From: Bartonella massiliensis
Lineage (GTDB): Bacteria > Pseudomonadota > Alphaproteobacteria > Rhizobiales > Rhizobiaceae
Length of the DNA: 64,000 bases
Assembly (NCBI RefSeq): GCF_902150025.1
Contig: NZ_CABFVS010000001.1
Span: 43,398 to 107,397, forward strand
Direction of reading: 5' to 3'
In this document: positions 8,604 to 18,818 of the stretch, piece after piece
Layout: every line of letters starts with the position of its first letter
How positions within the stretch are numbered: position 1 is the first letter of the stretch
Made by a program: the position numbers and the translations under genes
The notes under the pieces: model-generated
The model's database searches: none
Told to the model about the DNA's origin: nothing
What the model saw: only the letters and a program-made list of their open reading frames with translations

Positions 8604-9377
8604 ATGACCAGTACAATTGTATCTAAAAAATATGAATTTACTAATGAAAGTTTCACTTTTGATGGGATTACTTTATACCGCATTCGTGCTTTAAGAGATT
8701 TTGATGATGTTAAAGCCGGTTCTTTAGGCGGCTTTATTGAAAGTGAAGATAACCTTTCTCATAATGGGAATTGCTGGGTCTATGATAATGCTGCCGTTCT
8801 TTTGAATGCAACTGTTTATGAGAATGCTAAAATTTATAAGGAAGCTAAAATCTTTAGAGGTGCAAAGGTTTATGGCAATGCTATCATAAATGGAAAAGCT
8901 TTGGTTTTTGATACAACCGCTCATATTTATGAAAATGCAAAAATTCATGATAACGCTAGGGTCTGTGGCCATGTTTATGGCAATGCCGTGATCAGTGATA
9001 ATGCTACCATTTCTAATGATGCCTATGTTTATGACAATGCGCATGTTTATGAAAGTGCTCATGTTTGTGGCTATGTTTTTGGCAATGCTTGTGTATATGG
9101 CAAGTCACGTATTTATGTCTTTGCACGGGTTTATGATAATGCCCATGTCTTTTGTAATGCTTGGATTAAGAATTGTTCTAGTATCTATGGCAATGCTAGG
9201 GTTTCTGGCTCGGCGCGTGTTGGTTGCTTTGTGAGAATTTATGATGATGCCCATGTATATGGTAAATCCAATATTGATCATCACGTGCAAATCTATGGCA
9301 ATGCTGTTGTGAATAGCGGTGCAAAAATTCGTAATGATATTTGTGATAATGATCAGTCTATAAAAGACGTTGCTTAA
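8604..9377 (+). CDS. YdcK-like left-handed beta-helix protein, copy 2
   Basis: A 257-residue paralogue of copy 1. The N-terminal signature is KYEFTNES, LYRIRALRDFDDVKAGSLGG and ENLSHNGNCWVYDNA. About 30 repeats of the type VYENAK, IYKEAK, VYDNAH and ISDNAT follow, occasionally interrupted by four-residue turns (VCGH, VCGY). Codons for the segment after LGG are identical to copy 1 for over 40 nt (8737-8778 against 8137-8178), which points to recent duplication or gene conversion. AGGAG at about 8593-8597 fits the ATG at 8604. The role is unknown; the fold suggests an acyltransferase-like or structural beta-helix, perhaps a phage accessory protein. Confidence 0.75.
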   Translation: MTSTIVSKKYEFTNESFTFDGITLYRIRALRDFDDVKAGSLGGFIESEDNLSHNGNCWVYDNAAVLLNATVYENAKIYKEAKIFRGAKVYGNAIINGKALVFDTTAHIYENAKIHDNARVCGHVYGNAVISDNATISNDAYVYDNAHVYESAHVCGYVFGNACVYGKSRIYVFARVYDNAHVFCNAWIKNCSSIYGNARVSGSARVGCFVRIYDDAHVYGKSNIDHHVQIYGNAVVNSGAKIRNDICDNDQSIKDVA

Positions 9378-9385
9378 ATAACAGC

Positions 9386-9411
9386 GGGCGCGGCGGGGGC
9401 GCCCTCTCTTT
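9386..9411 (+). terminator. GC-only hairpin between beta-helix genes 2 and 3
   Basis: A second copy of the spacer hairpin: GGGCGC (9386-9391) pairs with GCGCCC (9399-9404), followed by tctcttt. The first 45 or so bases of the two spacers (from about 8522 and 9383) are nearly identical, so gene and spacer were duplicated together. Confidence 0.5.
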
Positions 9412-9471
9412 AAAACATTCTATTTCAAATTTTATCCAATGTTTATCACATTAGATTGTGAGGGTATCCTT

Positions 9472-10242
9472 ATGTCTAAAAAATATGAATTAACCAATCA
9501 AATAAAACAAATTAAAGACAGATTAACAAAACAAATGACAAACCTTTATCGCATTCGGGCTTTAAAAGATTTTGATGATGTCAAGACTGGCGATCTAGGT
9601 GGCTATATCGAAAATGAAAGCAACTTATCACACTATGGCAATTGCTGGGTTTATGATGAGGCTCTTGTCTATGGCTATGCTCATGTTTCTGATCATGCTA
9701 AAGTAAGGCATCTTTCTCATGTGCGGGGGCGTGTCTATGGCAATGCTGAGGTTTATGGCAAGGCTGTAATCACTCGATATGCGAAAATTTATGACCATGC
9801 TTGTGTCTATGACAGTGCTCATGTCGCAGGCAATATTTATGGCAATGCGCATGTGAGTGGTGGCGCCCGCGTTTATAGCAATTCCCATATTTATAATCAT
9901 GCGCGCGTTTCTCATAATGCTTTTGTTTATGATCATGCAAGGATCTATGGTCATTCAAAGGTTTCTGGGTCTGCTTGTATTTACAGCAGTGCAAAAATTT
10001 ATGGACAAGCTGCTATCAAAGGCTTTGCAAAGATTTATGGCAAGGTCTATGGCAATGCGATTGTGAGTGGTCGTGCCGCGGTTTATGGCTCTGTTTATGG
10101 GAATGCAAAAATCTCTGGTTATGTCAAAGTCTGGGGTCGTGCCTATGGAAGAGCAAAAATAGATACACAAAGTAAGATAAAATTGGTTCCTGATAATTAT
10201 GAGGTCTATAAAAGCGATGAGGTTGTAAAGATTGAGAAATAA
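9472..10242 (+). CDS. YdcK-like left-handed beta-helix protein, copy 3
   Basis: A 256-residue protein, third of the tandem set. The N-terminus has an insertion after KYELTNQ relative to the other two, then LYRIRALKDFDDVKTGDLGGYIENESNL. The helix is again made of [VI]-Y-[GD]-x-A-x repeats, with several VYGNA units. I chose ATG 9472 (MSKKYEL) over the upstream in-frame ATG at 9439 because it aligns with the paralogues and has GAGGG about 8 nt before it. It is the most diverged of the three. Function is unknown. Confidence 0.75.
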   Translation: MSKKYELTNQIKQIKDRLTKQMTNLYRIRALKDFDDVKTGDLGGYIENESNLSHYGNCWVYDEALVYGYAHVSDHAKVRHLSHVRGRVYGNAEVYGKAVITRYAKIYDHACVYDSAHVAGNIYGNAHVSGGARVYSNSHIYNHARVSHNAFVYDHARIYGHSKVSGSACIYSSAKIYGQAAIKGFAKIYGKVYGNAIVSGRAAVYGSVYGNAKISGYVKVWGRAYGRAKIDTQSKIKLVPDNYEVYKSDEVVKIEK

Positions 10243-10337
10243 AACAAATAATAGTGTGTGAGTGCCTTCTTTATGGCTATAAACGCATTATAAAATACAT
10301 TGTTTAAAACGTATCATAAAAAAGAGAATTCAAAAAG

Positions 10338-10370
10338 AAAGCCGTGCCAAGTGATATGACGCGGCTTTTT
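10338..10370 (+). terminator. Rho-independent terminator-like hairpin
   Basis: AAAGCCG (10338-10344) pairs with CGGCTTT (10362-10368), and the run continues into TTTTT. It closes the beta-helix gene cluster about 100 bp after the last stop. A ribosome binding site and short ORF begin 17 bp beyond, so it could also act as an attenuator for that ORF. Confidence 0.6.
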
Positions 10371-10387
10371 AACGGAGGTATGTAAAA

Positions 10388-10489
10388 ATGATTCATACAA
10401 ATGAAATCAATAATGAATGCCTATATACAAAACGTATCATATTGCAAGCGCTTTATTGTCTTTATGAAAACTTATCAAAAGAACCTTAA
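10388..10489 (+). CDS. Short ORF with a strong ribosome binding site
   Basis: A 33-codon ORF starts MIHTNEINNE and ends NLSKEP. GGAGG about 8 nt before the ATG is the best Shine-Dalgarno sequence in this part of the window, and the ORF follows directly after a terminator-like hairpin. It is short and matches no family I know. It could be the 5' end of a decayed gene, since the downstream DNA carries no further coding sequence. Confidence 0.3.
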   Translation: MIHTNEINNECLYTKRIILQALYCLYENLSKEP

Positions 10490-12039
10490 ATGATGGCTAT
10501 AATTTTGATAGCATGCATTTGAATGAGAGAGTGAATTTAGAGCCTATAAACGCTTTTATGACTATCAAACGTATTAATCATAACGCCCTTTTCTTTAAAG
10601 AGATTCATTTGAAATAAAGCACATTGTCAAAACGCTTCTTTAAAACGTTTTAATATGCTACTAAGCTCAAAATTGAATTGAGTAAATTGAAATAAATGAC
10701 ATTCTAAAATCAAATTTATAAAACAAATCAAAAGCAAATATGTATTAAGTGAAATGTCTATAACAAAACCCGTTTTTAATATTTACAAGCGTTGGTTTTT
10801 AAAAGCAGCTTTTCATAAGACAAATAAACAAATGCTTTTTTTATAGAATGTAAAGATTTCAAGATTTGCTCTGCTATAAAATCTAGATCTTTGTTTTTTC
10901 GTAAATGAAACGTTCTTAAGAGAAAATGATAACTAAGTGATAACTGTTATAAAAAGTGTTTTAAACGTTTCTTATAAAGATCTCATTTTATGTTTCAAAG
11001 TTTAAACATTCACTTAAAGAGGTTCTCATAAGCGTATTTTAATTTTGCACTCAAACATAATTTCTTTGCAAATTAACCAGCTCAAATTTGATCTCGTTAT
11101 CTTTAGATAAAGCATTCTTTAAACATTATAGCTTTTGACTCAAAATTGAGTAAAATCCTATGTATTGAGATTACAACGGTTTTGAATTTTGCTTGCTTAT
11201 CTTTGTCTTAATAGGTGCCCCCATTTGACTTTGTATTTTTAAACGATAACTTTTAAAACGTTTTTTGATAGCTTGCTTGCATACGTCAAAAAAGGCTTTT
11301 GATTTCATAAGATATAACGTTTTGAATTTCATAGTTGTTATAATGCATGATGGTAGTGTCTGTATAATTATCTGCCTATCATTTTCTAAATTTTTAGAAA
11401 GCGCTTTAAAAACGATTTTGTCTTTAAATCTTTTTATGCGCCTTTAATGAATGAAAACCTATAAGCTTATAACAGTTTCAAACGATTATTCCTTTTAAGT
11501 TTCGCTCAAAAAAGAGCAAAATACATACCATTCTTTAAACGCATGAAATTATGTTATCGATAATTTAAAACGACTAAATTTTAAAACAATGCGATTTTTG
11601 AGTGATAAAAACGTATCATAAAATTTATAAACTGTTATGAATGATAGCTGCTTTTCATTTCATTCGAATACACACATGCGTTATAATATTTACATCATGA
11701 TTTGCTTTTTATGCTCTATTCATACGTGACAATCTTATATAAAAAATGGTCAAATGAATCACGTATAAAAGTGTGGATTCCTAAGTGGATTCATATAAAA
11801 TAAATTCACATAAGATACTGAATTTACTATGTTTTTATGCAATAAATGTTTCCTTTGTGTGGAGTAACACTGTTTTTTATATTTCATAATAAAAAATCTC
11901 AAATAAAAAAGCTTCCGATATTTCGTGTTCTTCATTCCATGAGAAAAAAGTCATTATTATCGATAAATTTTGGAGATATTTTTATAATAATACTCAACGA
12001 GACTTTAAAAAATCTTCATGGCGTAAAAAAAACTTCAAG
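10490..12039. other. Long AT-rich region without supported genes
   Basis: About 1.5 kb with no frame that looks coding. It holds many short words of the AAACGTTTT and CGTATCATAAAA type. It also holds spaced near-palindromes: CTCAA...TTGAG near 10670, ACTCAA-AA-TTGAGT near 11139 and GCTC-AAAAAA-GAGC near 11508. Short ORFs at 11265 and 11846 lack ribosome binding sites and protein-like composition. This is probably the decayed edge of the island. Confidence 0.5.
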
Positions 12040-13290
12040 CTAAAGCTTCCAGCTCTTCTTCTTTTTCTTTTTGCTCAAAACAGCAACAACTTCAACATGG
12101 GGGGACCATAAAAATTGATCGATTGGTATGATTTTTTCTATCATATATCCGCCTGCAACAAGAAGAGATAGATCACGCGCAAATGTAGCAGGATTACACG
12201 AAATTGCTACAACGCGTGATACTGTTGCCTTCGCCAGTTCACGGACTTGTTCCTCTGCCCCAGAACGAGGAGGGTCAAAAACAACACTCTCAAAACACTC
12301 AAGTTCCTTGACAGAAAGAGGATGACGGAAAAGATCACGTTTTTCACACGTGACTCTTTTCAAACCAGTTGCAAAACGAGCGGATGAGTTTAAATTTCTT
12401 AATGCACCTTCATTATTTTCTACAGCATGAACATTCATCTTTTTTGCCATACGCAAAGTAAATGTTCCTACCCCTGAAAATAAATCAAGAGCATTCTTTG
12501 CTTTTTTTAAATGAGTTAAAATAATATTGTCCATTATATTTTCAGCTTCGCAGGTTGCTTGAAGAAAACCACCAGAAGGAAATTCAACACGGACATCTCC
12601 AAAATAAATTACTGGTTTTTCTCGTTCGATCAAAACTTCACCAGCAACAGATAAACGTGTTATCCCAGATGAAAGAGCGACATTGATCATCTTTTGACGA
12701 AGTGATTGGGGTACAATACAACCGCTTAACGCAACATCTAAACCATTTTTAACGCGTGTTATCGTGACATGAAACCGTTTAACAGAACTGCTTAAAAAAG
12801 CACAGAGCTCTCTGATATTATGCAACTGAGAAATAAGTTCTGGATGGCTTACTGGACATTCCTCAAAAGCGACAATCTCATGAGAGAGATAACGGTTAAA
12901 ACCAACTTTTTGACCTTGTGGGGTCATGGATGCAGTGAGAGTCATCCGCCGTCGGCTATAAGGTTTACATTCTATTAAAGGCGCAACAACGCTCTTAATT
13001 CCATAGTTTTGAAGCGCATCAACAACCAATTGTCGTTTCCATACGCGATAAGCATCAGCACGCCAATGCTGAAGAGCACACCCTCCACATTCTCCAAAAT
13101 GCTGACAAAGAGCATCAATGCGTTCTGATGATTTTTCTTTTAATGCGATACATGTCGCATATTTTCCGTGAACAATAATTTCAGCATGCTCTCCTGGCAA
13201 AGTAAAAGGAACATAAACAAAGTCGTGCGCTGTCTTAGCAACACCACAACCATTTTCTCCTATATGGTTGATGATGACATTGTCACTCAC
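12040..13290 (-). CDS. TrmA/RumA-family RNA (uracil-5-)-methyltransferase
   Basis: This 416-residue enzyme should methylate carbon 5 of a uridine in rRNA or tRNA with S-adenosylmethionine. C62, C68 and C71 (CQHFGECGGC) fit the iron-sulphur cluster of RumA-type enzymes. The SAM site is DLFSGVGTF, and the C-terminal motifs FDPPRSG and SCNPATFARD carry the catalytic Cys. The start is GTG at 13290, forming a GTGA overlap with the tlyA stop, so translation is coupled. In-frame codons further upstream lie inside tlyA and are not homologous. Which uridine is modified (RlmD-like or otherwise) cannot be read from sequence. The tail is unusually Lys-rich. Confidence 0.88.
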   Translation of the reverse strand: MSDNVIINHIGENGCGVAKTAHDFVYVPFTLPGEHAEIIVHGKYATCIALKEKSSERIDALCQHFGECGGCALQHWRADAYRVWKRQLVVDALQNYGIKSVVAPLIECKPYSRRRMTLTASMTPQGQKVGFNRYLSHEIVAFEECPVSHPELISQLHNIRELCAFLSSSVKRFHVTITRVKNGLDVALSGCIVPQSLRQKMINVALSSGITRLSVAGEVLIEREKPVIYFGDVRVEFPSGGFLQATCEAENIMDNIILTHLKKAKNALDLFSGVGTFTLRMAKKMNVHAVENNEGALRNLNSSARFATGLKRVTCEKRDLFRHPLSVKELECFESVVFDPPRSGAEEQVRELAKATVSRVVAISCNPATFARDLSLLVAGGYMIEKIIPIDQFLWSPHVEVVAVLSKKKKKKSWKL

Positions 13291-14033
13291 TGTTGTTTTT
13301 CTCCGAATAGTAAATATTCCACATTGCCATCCCCACCTGTAATAGGGGAAGGAAGTAAAGCTTTTGCACGCCATCCCGTTTGTATATTGAGCCAATCAAA
13401 AAGATTTTTAGCAGTTTCTCTAGCCCTTGATGGATCTTTTAATATCCCCCCCTTACCAAGGTATTGACGGCCAACCTCAAACTGAGGCTTTACCAATAAA
13501 ACAGCTTGAGCCCCTTTTTTGGCTAAGGATAAAATAGGAGGCAATGCAAGTTTGAGAGAAATAAAGCTAACATCTGAAACGATAAGATCAATTTCCCGCC
13601 CACCTAAATGCTCCTGTTGAAAATCTCTAACATTCAAGCCTTCTAATAAGGTTATCGCACTGTTGCCCAATAAACGTTTATCAAATTGATGATGCCCAAC
13701 ATCAACAGCAATGACATGCACTGCTCCACGCTCTAAAAGAACTTGTGTAAAACCACCTGTTGATGCACCAATATCAATGGCTGTCACTTTATCTGTTACA
13801 ATCGGAAAAGCATCAAGTGCAGCAATCAATTTTAATGCTGCCCGTGAAACATAATTTTGCGCTGGATCACAAACAACAATCTCTGCGTTATCAAACACTA
13901 TTTGCCCCGCTTTAAAGACGATTTCACCATTAACTTTAACAGTTTGGCGCATGACAGCATCACGTGCACGGGAACGTGTCTTAAAAAAGTTTTTTTCAAC
14001 TAAAAGAATATCGAGCCTTTTTCTAGAAGCCAT
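13287..14033 (-). CDS. tlyA: TlyA-family RNA 2'-O-methyltransferase
   Basis: A 248-residue protein with an N-terminal S4 RNA-binding domain (about 4-65) and an FtsJ/RrmJ-like methyltransferase domain. The SAM motif is DIGASTGGF, and conserved acidic and lysine residues lie in DVSFISL and LVKPQFE. TlyA enzymes methylate ribose of cytidines in 16S and/or 23S rRNA; they are often annotated as haemolysins, which is misleading. It follows dxs by 16 bp and overlaps the downstream RNA methyltransferase by 4 nt, so the three genes look like one transcript. Confidence 0.88.
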   Translation of the reverse strand: MASRKRLDILLVEKNFFKTRSRARDAVMRQTVKVNGEIVFKAGQIVFDNAEIVVCDPAQNYVSRAALKLIAALDAFPIVTDKVTAIDIGASTGGFTQVLLERGAVHVIAVDVGHHQFDKRLLGNSAITLLEGLNVRDFQQEHLGGREIDLIVSDVSFISLKLALPPILSLAKKGAQAVLLVKPQFEVGRQYLGKGGILKDPSRARETAKNLFDWLNIQTGWRAKALLPSPITGGDGNVEYLLFGEKQQ

Positions 14034-14049
14034 CTCATATTTGAATTTT

Positions 14050-15957
14050 CTATTCCATGCGAATCTCGCGTCCCAAAGCCATCAACACCATATTGACAAT
14101 ACCCATAGCATCAAGCCCAACAGTTGAAAGAACTTTTTCTGGTGAACCATGATTCAAGTATTCATCAGGAAGTTTTAGTGTACGAACTTTTAAACCATGC
14201 TCTAAAAGCCCTTCTTGTGCTAAAAATTGTAATAAATGTGCTCCAAATCCACCAATTGCCCCTTCTTCAATAGTTACCAGTACTTCATGCTCACGTGCTA
14301 GACGACGCATTAAATCCTTATCCAAAGGTTTTGCAAACCGTGCATCTGCAACCGTCGTCGATAACCCTTTAGCTCCCAACATATCAGCAGCGCGCAATAC
14401 TTCTGACATCCGTGTTCCGAAACCAACCAGAGCGATCCTATTCCCTTCACGCAGAACACGTCCTTTTCCAATCTCTAATACCGCACCACGTTTTGGTAAA
14501 TCGATACCAATACCTTCACCACGCGGATAACGAAAAGAAATGGGCCCCTGATCATAAGCTGCAGCTGTACGCACCATATGCATCAGTTCAAGTTCATCTG
14601 AAGGCGCCATAACAACAAACTGAGGAAGTGTCGCCAAAAAAACAATATCAAAACTGCCGGCATGCGTTGCGCCATCTGCCCCCACAAAACCTGCTCTATC
14701 AATGGCAAAACGTACCGGTAACTTTTGAATTGATACATCATGAATAATTTGATCATAAGCACGCTGTAAAAAAGTAGAATAAATTGCAACAAAAGGCTTA
14801 TACCCTTCACAAGCAAGCCCTGCTGCAAAAGTTACGGCATGTTGCTCAGCAATCCCAACATCAAACATCTTTTCAGGAAACTTTTCTGCGAAAGCATCAA
14901 GTCCTGTCCCTGTTGGCATCGCTGCTGTTATGCCAACAATCTTATCATCATGGCAAGATTCTTCTATTAAAGCTCTAGAAAATACCTTGGTATAGGGTAG
15001 AATATTGCTTGATGCTTTAACCTGTTGTCCTGTTGTAACATTAAAACGATTAACACCATGATATTTATCAGATGAAGCTTCTGCAGGCGGATATCCCTTC
15101 CCCTTATGGGTTACGACATGAACCAAAACAGGACCATGAGGACATTCACGAACATTTTTTAAAACAGGCAATAAGTGCCCCAAATTATGCCCATCTATGG
15201 GACCAACATAATAAAAGCCAAGCTTATCAAATAAAGTTCCCCCAACCAAAAGGCCACGCGCAAACTCCTCTGAACGACGTGCTTTATCCAAAAAAAATCT
15301 TGGCAACTTTTCGCTCAATACCTTTACGCGTTCACGCAAATGACGATAAGAAGGACGAGAGACTAACCGTGCAAGATGCGCACTCATAGCACCTGTAGGC
15401 GGTGCGATAGACATATCGTTATCATTCAGAACAACAATCAAACGTGCATCCAAAGCACCAGCGTTATTCATTGCTTCATAAGCCATGCCGGCAGACATTG
15501 CACCATCACCAATGACAGAAATGATATTGCGTTTTGTCTCCGCTTTCAAAGCACTCGCCACCGCCATACCAAGACCTGCCGAAATAGAAGTAGACGAATG
15601 ACCCGCTCCAAATGGATCATACTCGCTTTCTGAACGTTTTGTGAAACCTGATAGCCCCCCCTCTTGACGTAATGTACGAATTTTTTTTCTACGCCCCGTT
15701 AAAATCTTATGCGGATAGGTTTGATGACCAACATCCCAAATAATCCTATCTTCTGGTGTATTAAAAATATAATGTAATGCAATCGTAAGCTCAACAACAC
15801 CAAGTCCTGCCCCAAGATGACCACCTGTTACAGAAACAGCATCAATTGTTTCAGCCCGCAACTCATCAGCTAACTGTGCCAAATCAGACTCGGGTAATGC
15901 CCGCAAATCTTGCGGAAAACAAACACGGTCAAGTAATGGTGTTAAGACCTGAGACAA
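14050..15957 (-). CDS. dxs: 1-deoxy-D-xylulose-5-phosphate synthase
   Basis: A 635-residue thiamine-diphosphate enzyme that condenses pyruvate and glyceraldehyde-3-phosphate, the first step of the MEP isoprenoid pathway. The thiamine-binding motif [16 protein letters not shown] is present, and [15 protein letters not shown] and [18 protein letters not shown] are typical. Length is normal. The window also encodes ispE of the same pathway and a polyprenyl synthase and UbiA that use its products. It is followed closely by tlyA; the gap to xseB upstream is 245 bp and may hold its own promoter. Confidence 0.96.
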   Translation of the reverse strand: MSQVLTPLLDRVCFPQDLRALPESDLAQLADELRAETIDAVSVTGGHLGAGLGVVELTIALHYIFNTPEDRIIWDVGHQTYPHKILTGRRKKIRTLRQEGGLSGFTKRSESEYDPFGAGHSSTSISAGLGMAVASALKAETKRNIISVIGDGAMSAGMAYEAMNNAGALDARLIVVLNDNDMSIAPPTGAMSAHLARLVSRPSYRHLRERVKVLSEKLPRFFLDKARRSEEFARGLLVGGTLFDKLGFYYVGPIDGHNLGHLLPVLKNVRECPHGPVLVHVVTHKGKGYPPAEASSDKYHGVNRFNVTTGQQVKASSNILPYTKVFSRALIEESCHDDKIVGITAAMPTGTGLDAFAEKFPEKMFDVGIAEQHAVTFAAGLACEGYKPFVAIYSTFLQRAYDQIIHDVSIQKLPVRFAIDRAGFVGADGATHAGSFDIVFLATLPQFVVMAPSDELELMHMVRTAAAYDQGPISFRYPRGEGIGIDLPKRGAVLEIGKGRVLREGNRIALVGFGTRMSEVLRAADMLGAKGLSTTVADARFAKPLDKDLMRRLAREHEVLVTIEEGAIGGFGAHLLQFLAQEGLLEHGLKVRTLKLPDEYLNHGSPEKVLSTVGLDAMGIVNMVLMALGREIRME

Positions 15958-16202
15958 AAAAAATCCTTCCTATTATCTTAATTCAAAAGAAAGCAACGAT
16001 AAAAATATATCTTTTTTAATCTTTTATTGAAAGCATTGCATCTTTTTTACTGAAAAATACTTTTCTCTCTTTGAGGTGATTGATGATTGTTTCTGTTTTT
16101 AACTTATTTTATAAAAAAGAAATCAATAAATTTCATTCTCTATAAACTAGGATTATTGCATCTCTTCAGTCCCACAATTTAAATATCCAAAAATATTTAA
16201 TA

Positions 16203-16457
16203 TTATTGAGCATCAAGTGGTTCTACTCCTTCCGGAGAACCTTCCTGTGAAAGCTGAATTTTTTCAACTTTGGCTTCAGCAACCTTCAAAAGTTTTTCAC
16301 AATGTTTTTTCAGCGCTTCACCACGTTCATAAATATCAATAGATTGTTCCAAAGGCACATCGCCACGCTCTAATTTTTCAACAATAACTTCAAGTTGCTT
16401 AAGCGCTTGCTCAAAGCTTAAAGTTGAAATATCCCCCTCTTGTATCTCTTTTGTCAT
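16203..16457 (-). CDS. xseB: Exodeoxyribonuclease VII small subunit
   Basis: 84 residues containing [42 protein letters not shown] in pieces typical of XseB, a coiled-coil partner of XseA that trims single-stranded DNA. The ATG at 16457 (MTKEIQ) with GAGGTT before it is preferred over the start 42 bp upstream, which would overlap ribB. It lies 7 bp after the ribB stop. The frequent alphaproteobacterial neighbour pair xseB-dxs is conserved here. xseA is not in the window. Confidence 0.92.
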   Translation of the reverse strand: MTKEIQEGDISTLSFEQALKQLEVIVEKLERGDVPLEQSIDIYERGEALKKHCEKLLKVAEAKVEKIQLSQEGSPEGVEPLDAQ

Positions 16458-16464
16458 ATGAACC

Positions 16465-17568
16465 TCAAAAAATATCTGTTCTGGATATACGAATTCCAAA
16501 ACCTTCTAAACCTACATAATGATGCTCTTTAGAAGCATAAACAATAACAGAGTCTATTCCTAAATATTTTAAAATTTGTGATCCTAAACCAATTTTACGC
16601 CATTCTTCTTCGCGTTCAATCGCCTGCACATGGTTTTCTGAACTCTCTCTTGCCATGTTTTGAATGCCAAGAGTTGACTTTATAACAGATCCTTCACGCA
16701 AATAAACAAATACACCGCGTTTTTCTTTTTCCATCATACGCTGCATCATAACCATGAGATCTGAAGATTGACAAAAAACATCATTTATAATGTTTTCATA
16801 ATGTAAATGCACAGGAATATCCTTACCCTCACTGATATCGCCAAAAATAATGGCAATATGCTGAATGGTTTCCCAAGGGAGTTGATAACTTTGAACAATA
16901 GCGGGACCAACAGGTGTTTCAATCGGCATTTCTCCGACATGCTTGATTAATATTTCTTTACGCTGGCGGTAAGCAATTAAATCTGCTACCGTTATGGTAT
17001 GCAACCGATGTTCTTGTACAAATTTTTTAATCTGATCACCATGTTTAACACTACCATCATCATTGACTAACTCACCAATAACACCAACCGGCGGTAAACC
17101 AGTTAATTTACATAAATCAACAGCAGCTTCCGTGTGACCTGAACGCATGAGAACTCCCCCTTCATGCGCAATCAAAGGGAAAACATGTCCTGGACGAACA
17201 AAATCATCCGCACTTGCATTTAAATTTGCAAGATTACGTACCGCTAATGTACGATCGTGCGCTGAAATCCCTGTTGTTATGCCGTGTTTATAATCAACAG
17301 TAACCGTAAATTGCGTCCCGTGTGCAGAGTTATTATCTTGTACCATAGGAGTAAGATTAAATCGTTGCGCTTCTTCTTTTGGCATAGGTGTACACACAAT
17401 ACCTGTTGTGTGACGAAGAATAAATGCCATCTTTTCTTCTGTACAATGGACAGCAGCAACCGTTAAATCACCTTCATTTTCACGGTCATCATCATCTGTT
17501 ACCACAACAATTTTACCGCGTTCAAAAGCTTTAAGTGCAGAAACAATTTTTTTTTCATCATACGCCAT
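16465..17568 (-). CDS. ribB: 3,4-dihydroxy-2-butanone-4-phosphate synthase with degenerate GTP cyclohydrolase II domain
   Basis: 367 residues. The N-terminal half (about 1-205) is a full RibB domain for riboflavin synthesis, with the acidic loop [12 protein letters not shown] and [11 protein letters not shown]. The C-terminal half aligns in outline with GTP cyclohydrolase II ([10 protein letters not shown]..., VYLREGS, LGIQ...[12 protein letters not shown]) but lacks the zinc cysteines: where active enzymes have C-x-TGD-x-FGS-x-RCDCG, it reads [12 protein letters not shown]. The second half is therefore probably not a cyclohydrolase, and a separate RibA is expected elsewhere. It is 15 bp downstream of aroC. 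Confidence 0.93.
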   Translation of the reverse strand: MAYDEKKIVSALKAFERGKIVVVTDDDDRENEGDLTVAAVHCTEEKMAFILRHTTGIVCTPMPKEEAQRFNLTPMVQDNNSAHGTQFTVTVDYKHGITTGISAHDRTLAVRNLANLNASADDFVRPGHVFPLIAHEGGVLMRSGHTEAAVDLCKLTGLPPVGVIGELVNDDGSVKHGDQIKKFVQEHRLHTITVADLIAYRQRKEILIKHVGEMPIETPVGPAIVQSYQLPWETIQHIAIIFGDISEGKDIPVHLHYENIINDVFCQSSDLMVMMQRMMEKEKRGVFVYLREGSVIKSTLGIQNMARESSENHVQAIEREEEWRKIGLGSQILKYLGIDSVIVYASKEHHYVGLEGFGIRISRTDIF

Positions 17569-17583
17569 TATTCACCTTCTCAA

Positions 17584-18672
17584 TCACCCAACTTGACCGC
17601 GATGTCTTAAATAATGGTCAGCAAGTGCACAAGCAACCATCGCTTCACCAACAGGAACGGCACGAATCCCAACACATGGATCATGGCGACCCTTCGTTAT
17701 AACGTCTACATCATGACCATCAACATCTATAGAGCGACGAGGCGTTAAAATTGATGACGTAGGTTTGACAGCAAAACGTGCAACTATCGGCTGTCCACTC
17801 GATATTCCCCCTAAAATACCACCAGCATGATTAGATAAAAAAAGTGGTTTTCCATCATTTCCCATCCGCATTTCATCAGCATTTTCTTCTCCCCTCAAGC
17901 GGGCTGCCGCAAAACCATCACCAATTTCAATCCCTTTGACCGCATTAATGGACATAAGGAAGGATGCAATGTCTTGATCCAGTTTTGCGTAAATAGGGGC
18001 TCCTAAACCTGCCGGAACATTTTCCGCAACAATCTCTACAACCGCGCCAACAGATGTACCATCTTTACGGATTTTACGGATATAATCACTAAAAATCTGA
18101 ACCATCTCTGCATCAGGTGTAAAAAAAGGATTGTTCTCAACTTCTGACCAATCCCAACGATCACGATTAATGTTATGGGGACCAATGGCGACCACGGCTC
18201 CTCGTACAACCAAACCAGGAACAATTTTACGCGCAAAAGCACCAGCCGCAACACGCGCTGCTGTCTCACGTGCTGAAGCGCGTCCTCCTCCTCGAAAATC
18301 ACGAATACCATATTTAACATCATAAGTATAATCGGCATGACCAGGACGATATTGATGAGCGATTTCTCCATAATCTTGAGAGCGCTGATCTGTATTTCGA
18401 ATCAACAGAGAAATTGGTGTGCCCGTTGTAACGAATGTTATTCCGTCGTCCTGAACAACCGCTCCTGAAAGAATTTCTACTTGATCTTGCTCAAGACGCT
18501 GCGTTGTATATAAGGATTGCCCAGGTCTACGCTTATCAAGATAAGCTTGAATTTCTGCACGCGTAAAAATAATTCCGGGGGGACAACCATCGATGACACA
18601 ACCAAGAGCAACCCCATGGCTTTCCCCCCATGTTGTTACACGAAACAAATGACCAAATGTATTATGCGACAT
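17584..18672 (-). CDS. aroC: Chorismate synthase
   Basis: 362 residues. The enzyme converts 5-enolpyruvylshikimate-3-phosphate to chorismate, using reduced FMN. Signatures are GESHG near the N-terminus, [33 protein letters not shown] and a C-terminal [17 protein letters not shown]. The start at ATG 18672 ([10 protein letters not shown]) is preferred; the frame extends 63 bp further upstream with residues foreign to the family. It sits between fabI and ribB in a minus-strand run. Confidence 0.95.
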   Translation of the reverse strand: MSHNTFGHLFRVTTWGESHGVALGCVIDGCPPGIIFTRAEIQAYLDKRRPGQSLYTTQRLEQDQVEILSGAVVQDDGITFVTTGTPISLLIRNTDQRSQDYGEIAHQYRPGHADYTYDVKYGIRDFRGGGRASARETAARVAAGAFARKIVPGLVVRGAVVAIGPHNINRDRWDWSEVENNPFFTPDAEMVQIFSDYIRKIRKDGTSVGAVVEIVAENVPAGLGAPIYAKLDQDIASFLMSINAVKGIEIGDGFAAARLRGEENADEMRMGNDGKPLFLSNHAGGILGGISSGQPIVARFAVKPTSSILTPRRSIDVDGHDVDVITKGRHDPCVGIRAVPVGEAMVACALADHYLRHRGQVG

Positions 18673-18818
18673 GAAAAAAAGATCCGTTTCTTTGTCAAAT
18701 ATACACAACGACAACGCATGTTGAGCTCTACACAAAACAGCTCTTTACGCCAAAATATTCTTGGCCGATTTAAATTGGTCAAATCACCGCTGTCCAATAC
18801 AATCTTATAAACCAAACT

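Noticed and set aside
9857..10175. Plus-strand ORFs in other frames of beta-helix gene 3
   Set aside because: Shadow frames of a repetitive gene; the product would be runs of Met, Ile and Leu or of Trp and Cys with no family pattern.
8022..10242. CRISPR array or tandem DNA repeat at the beta-helix genes
   Set aside because: The periodicity is at protein level (18 nt, degenerate); there are no constant repeats with unique spacers.
11846..12043. Plus-strand ORF of 65 codons ending at the RNA methyltransferase gene
   Set aside because: No ribosome binding site, AT-rich composition and convergent overlap with a real gene; not protein-like.
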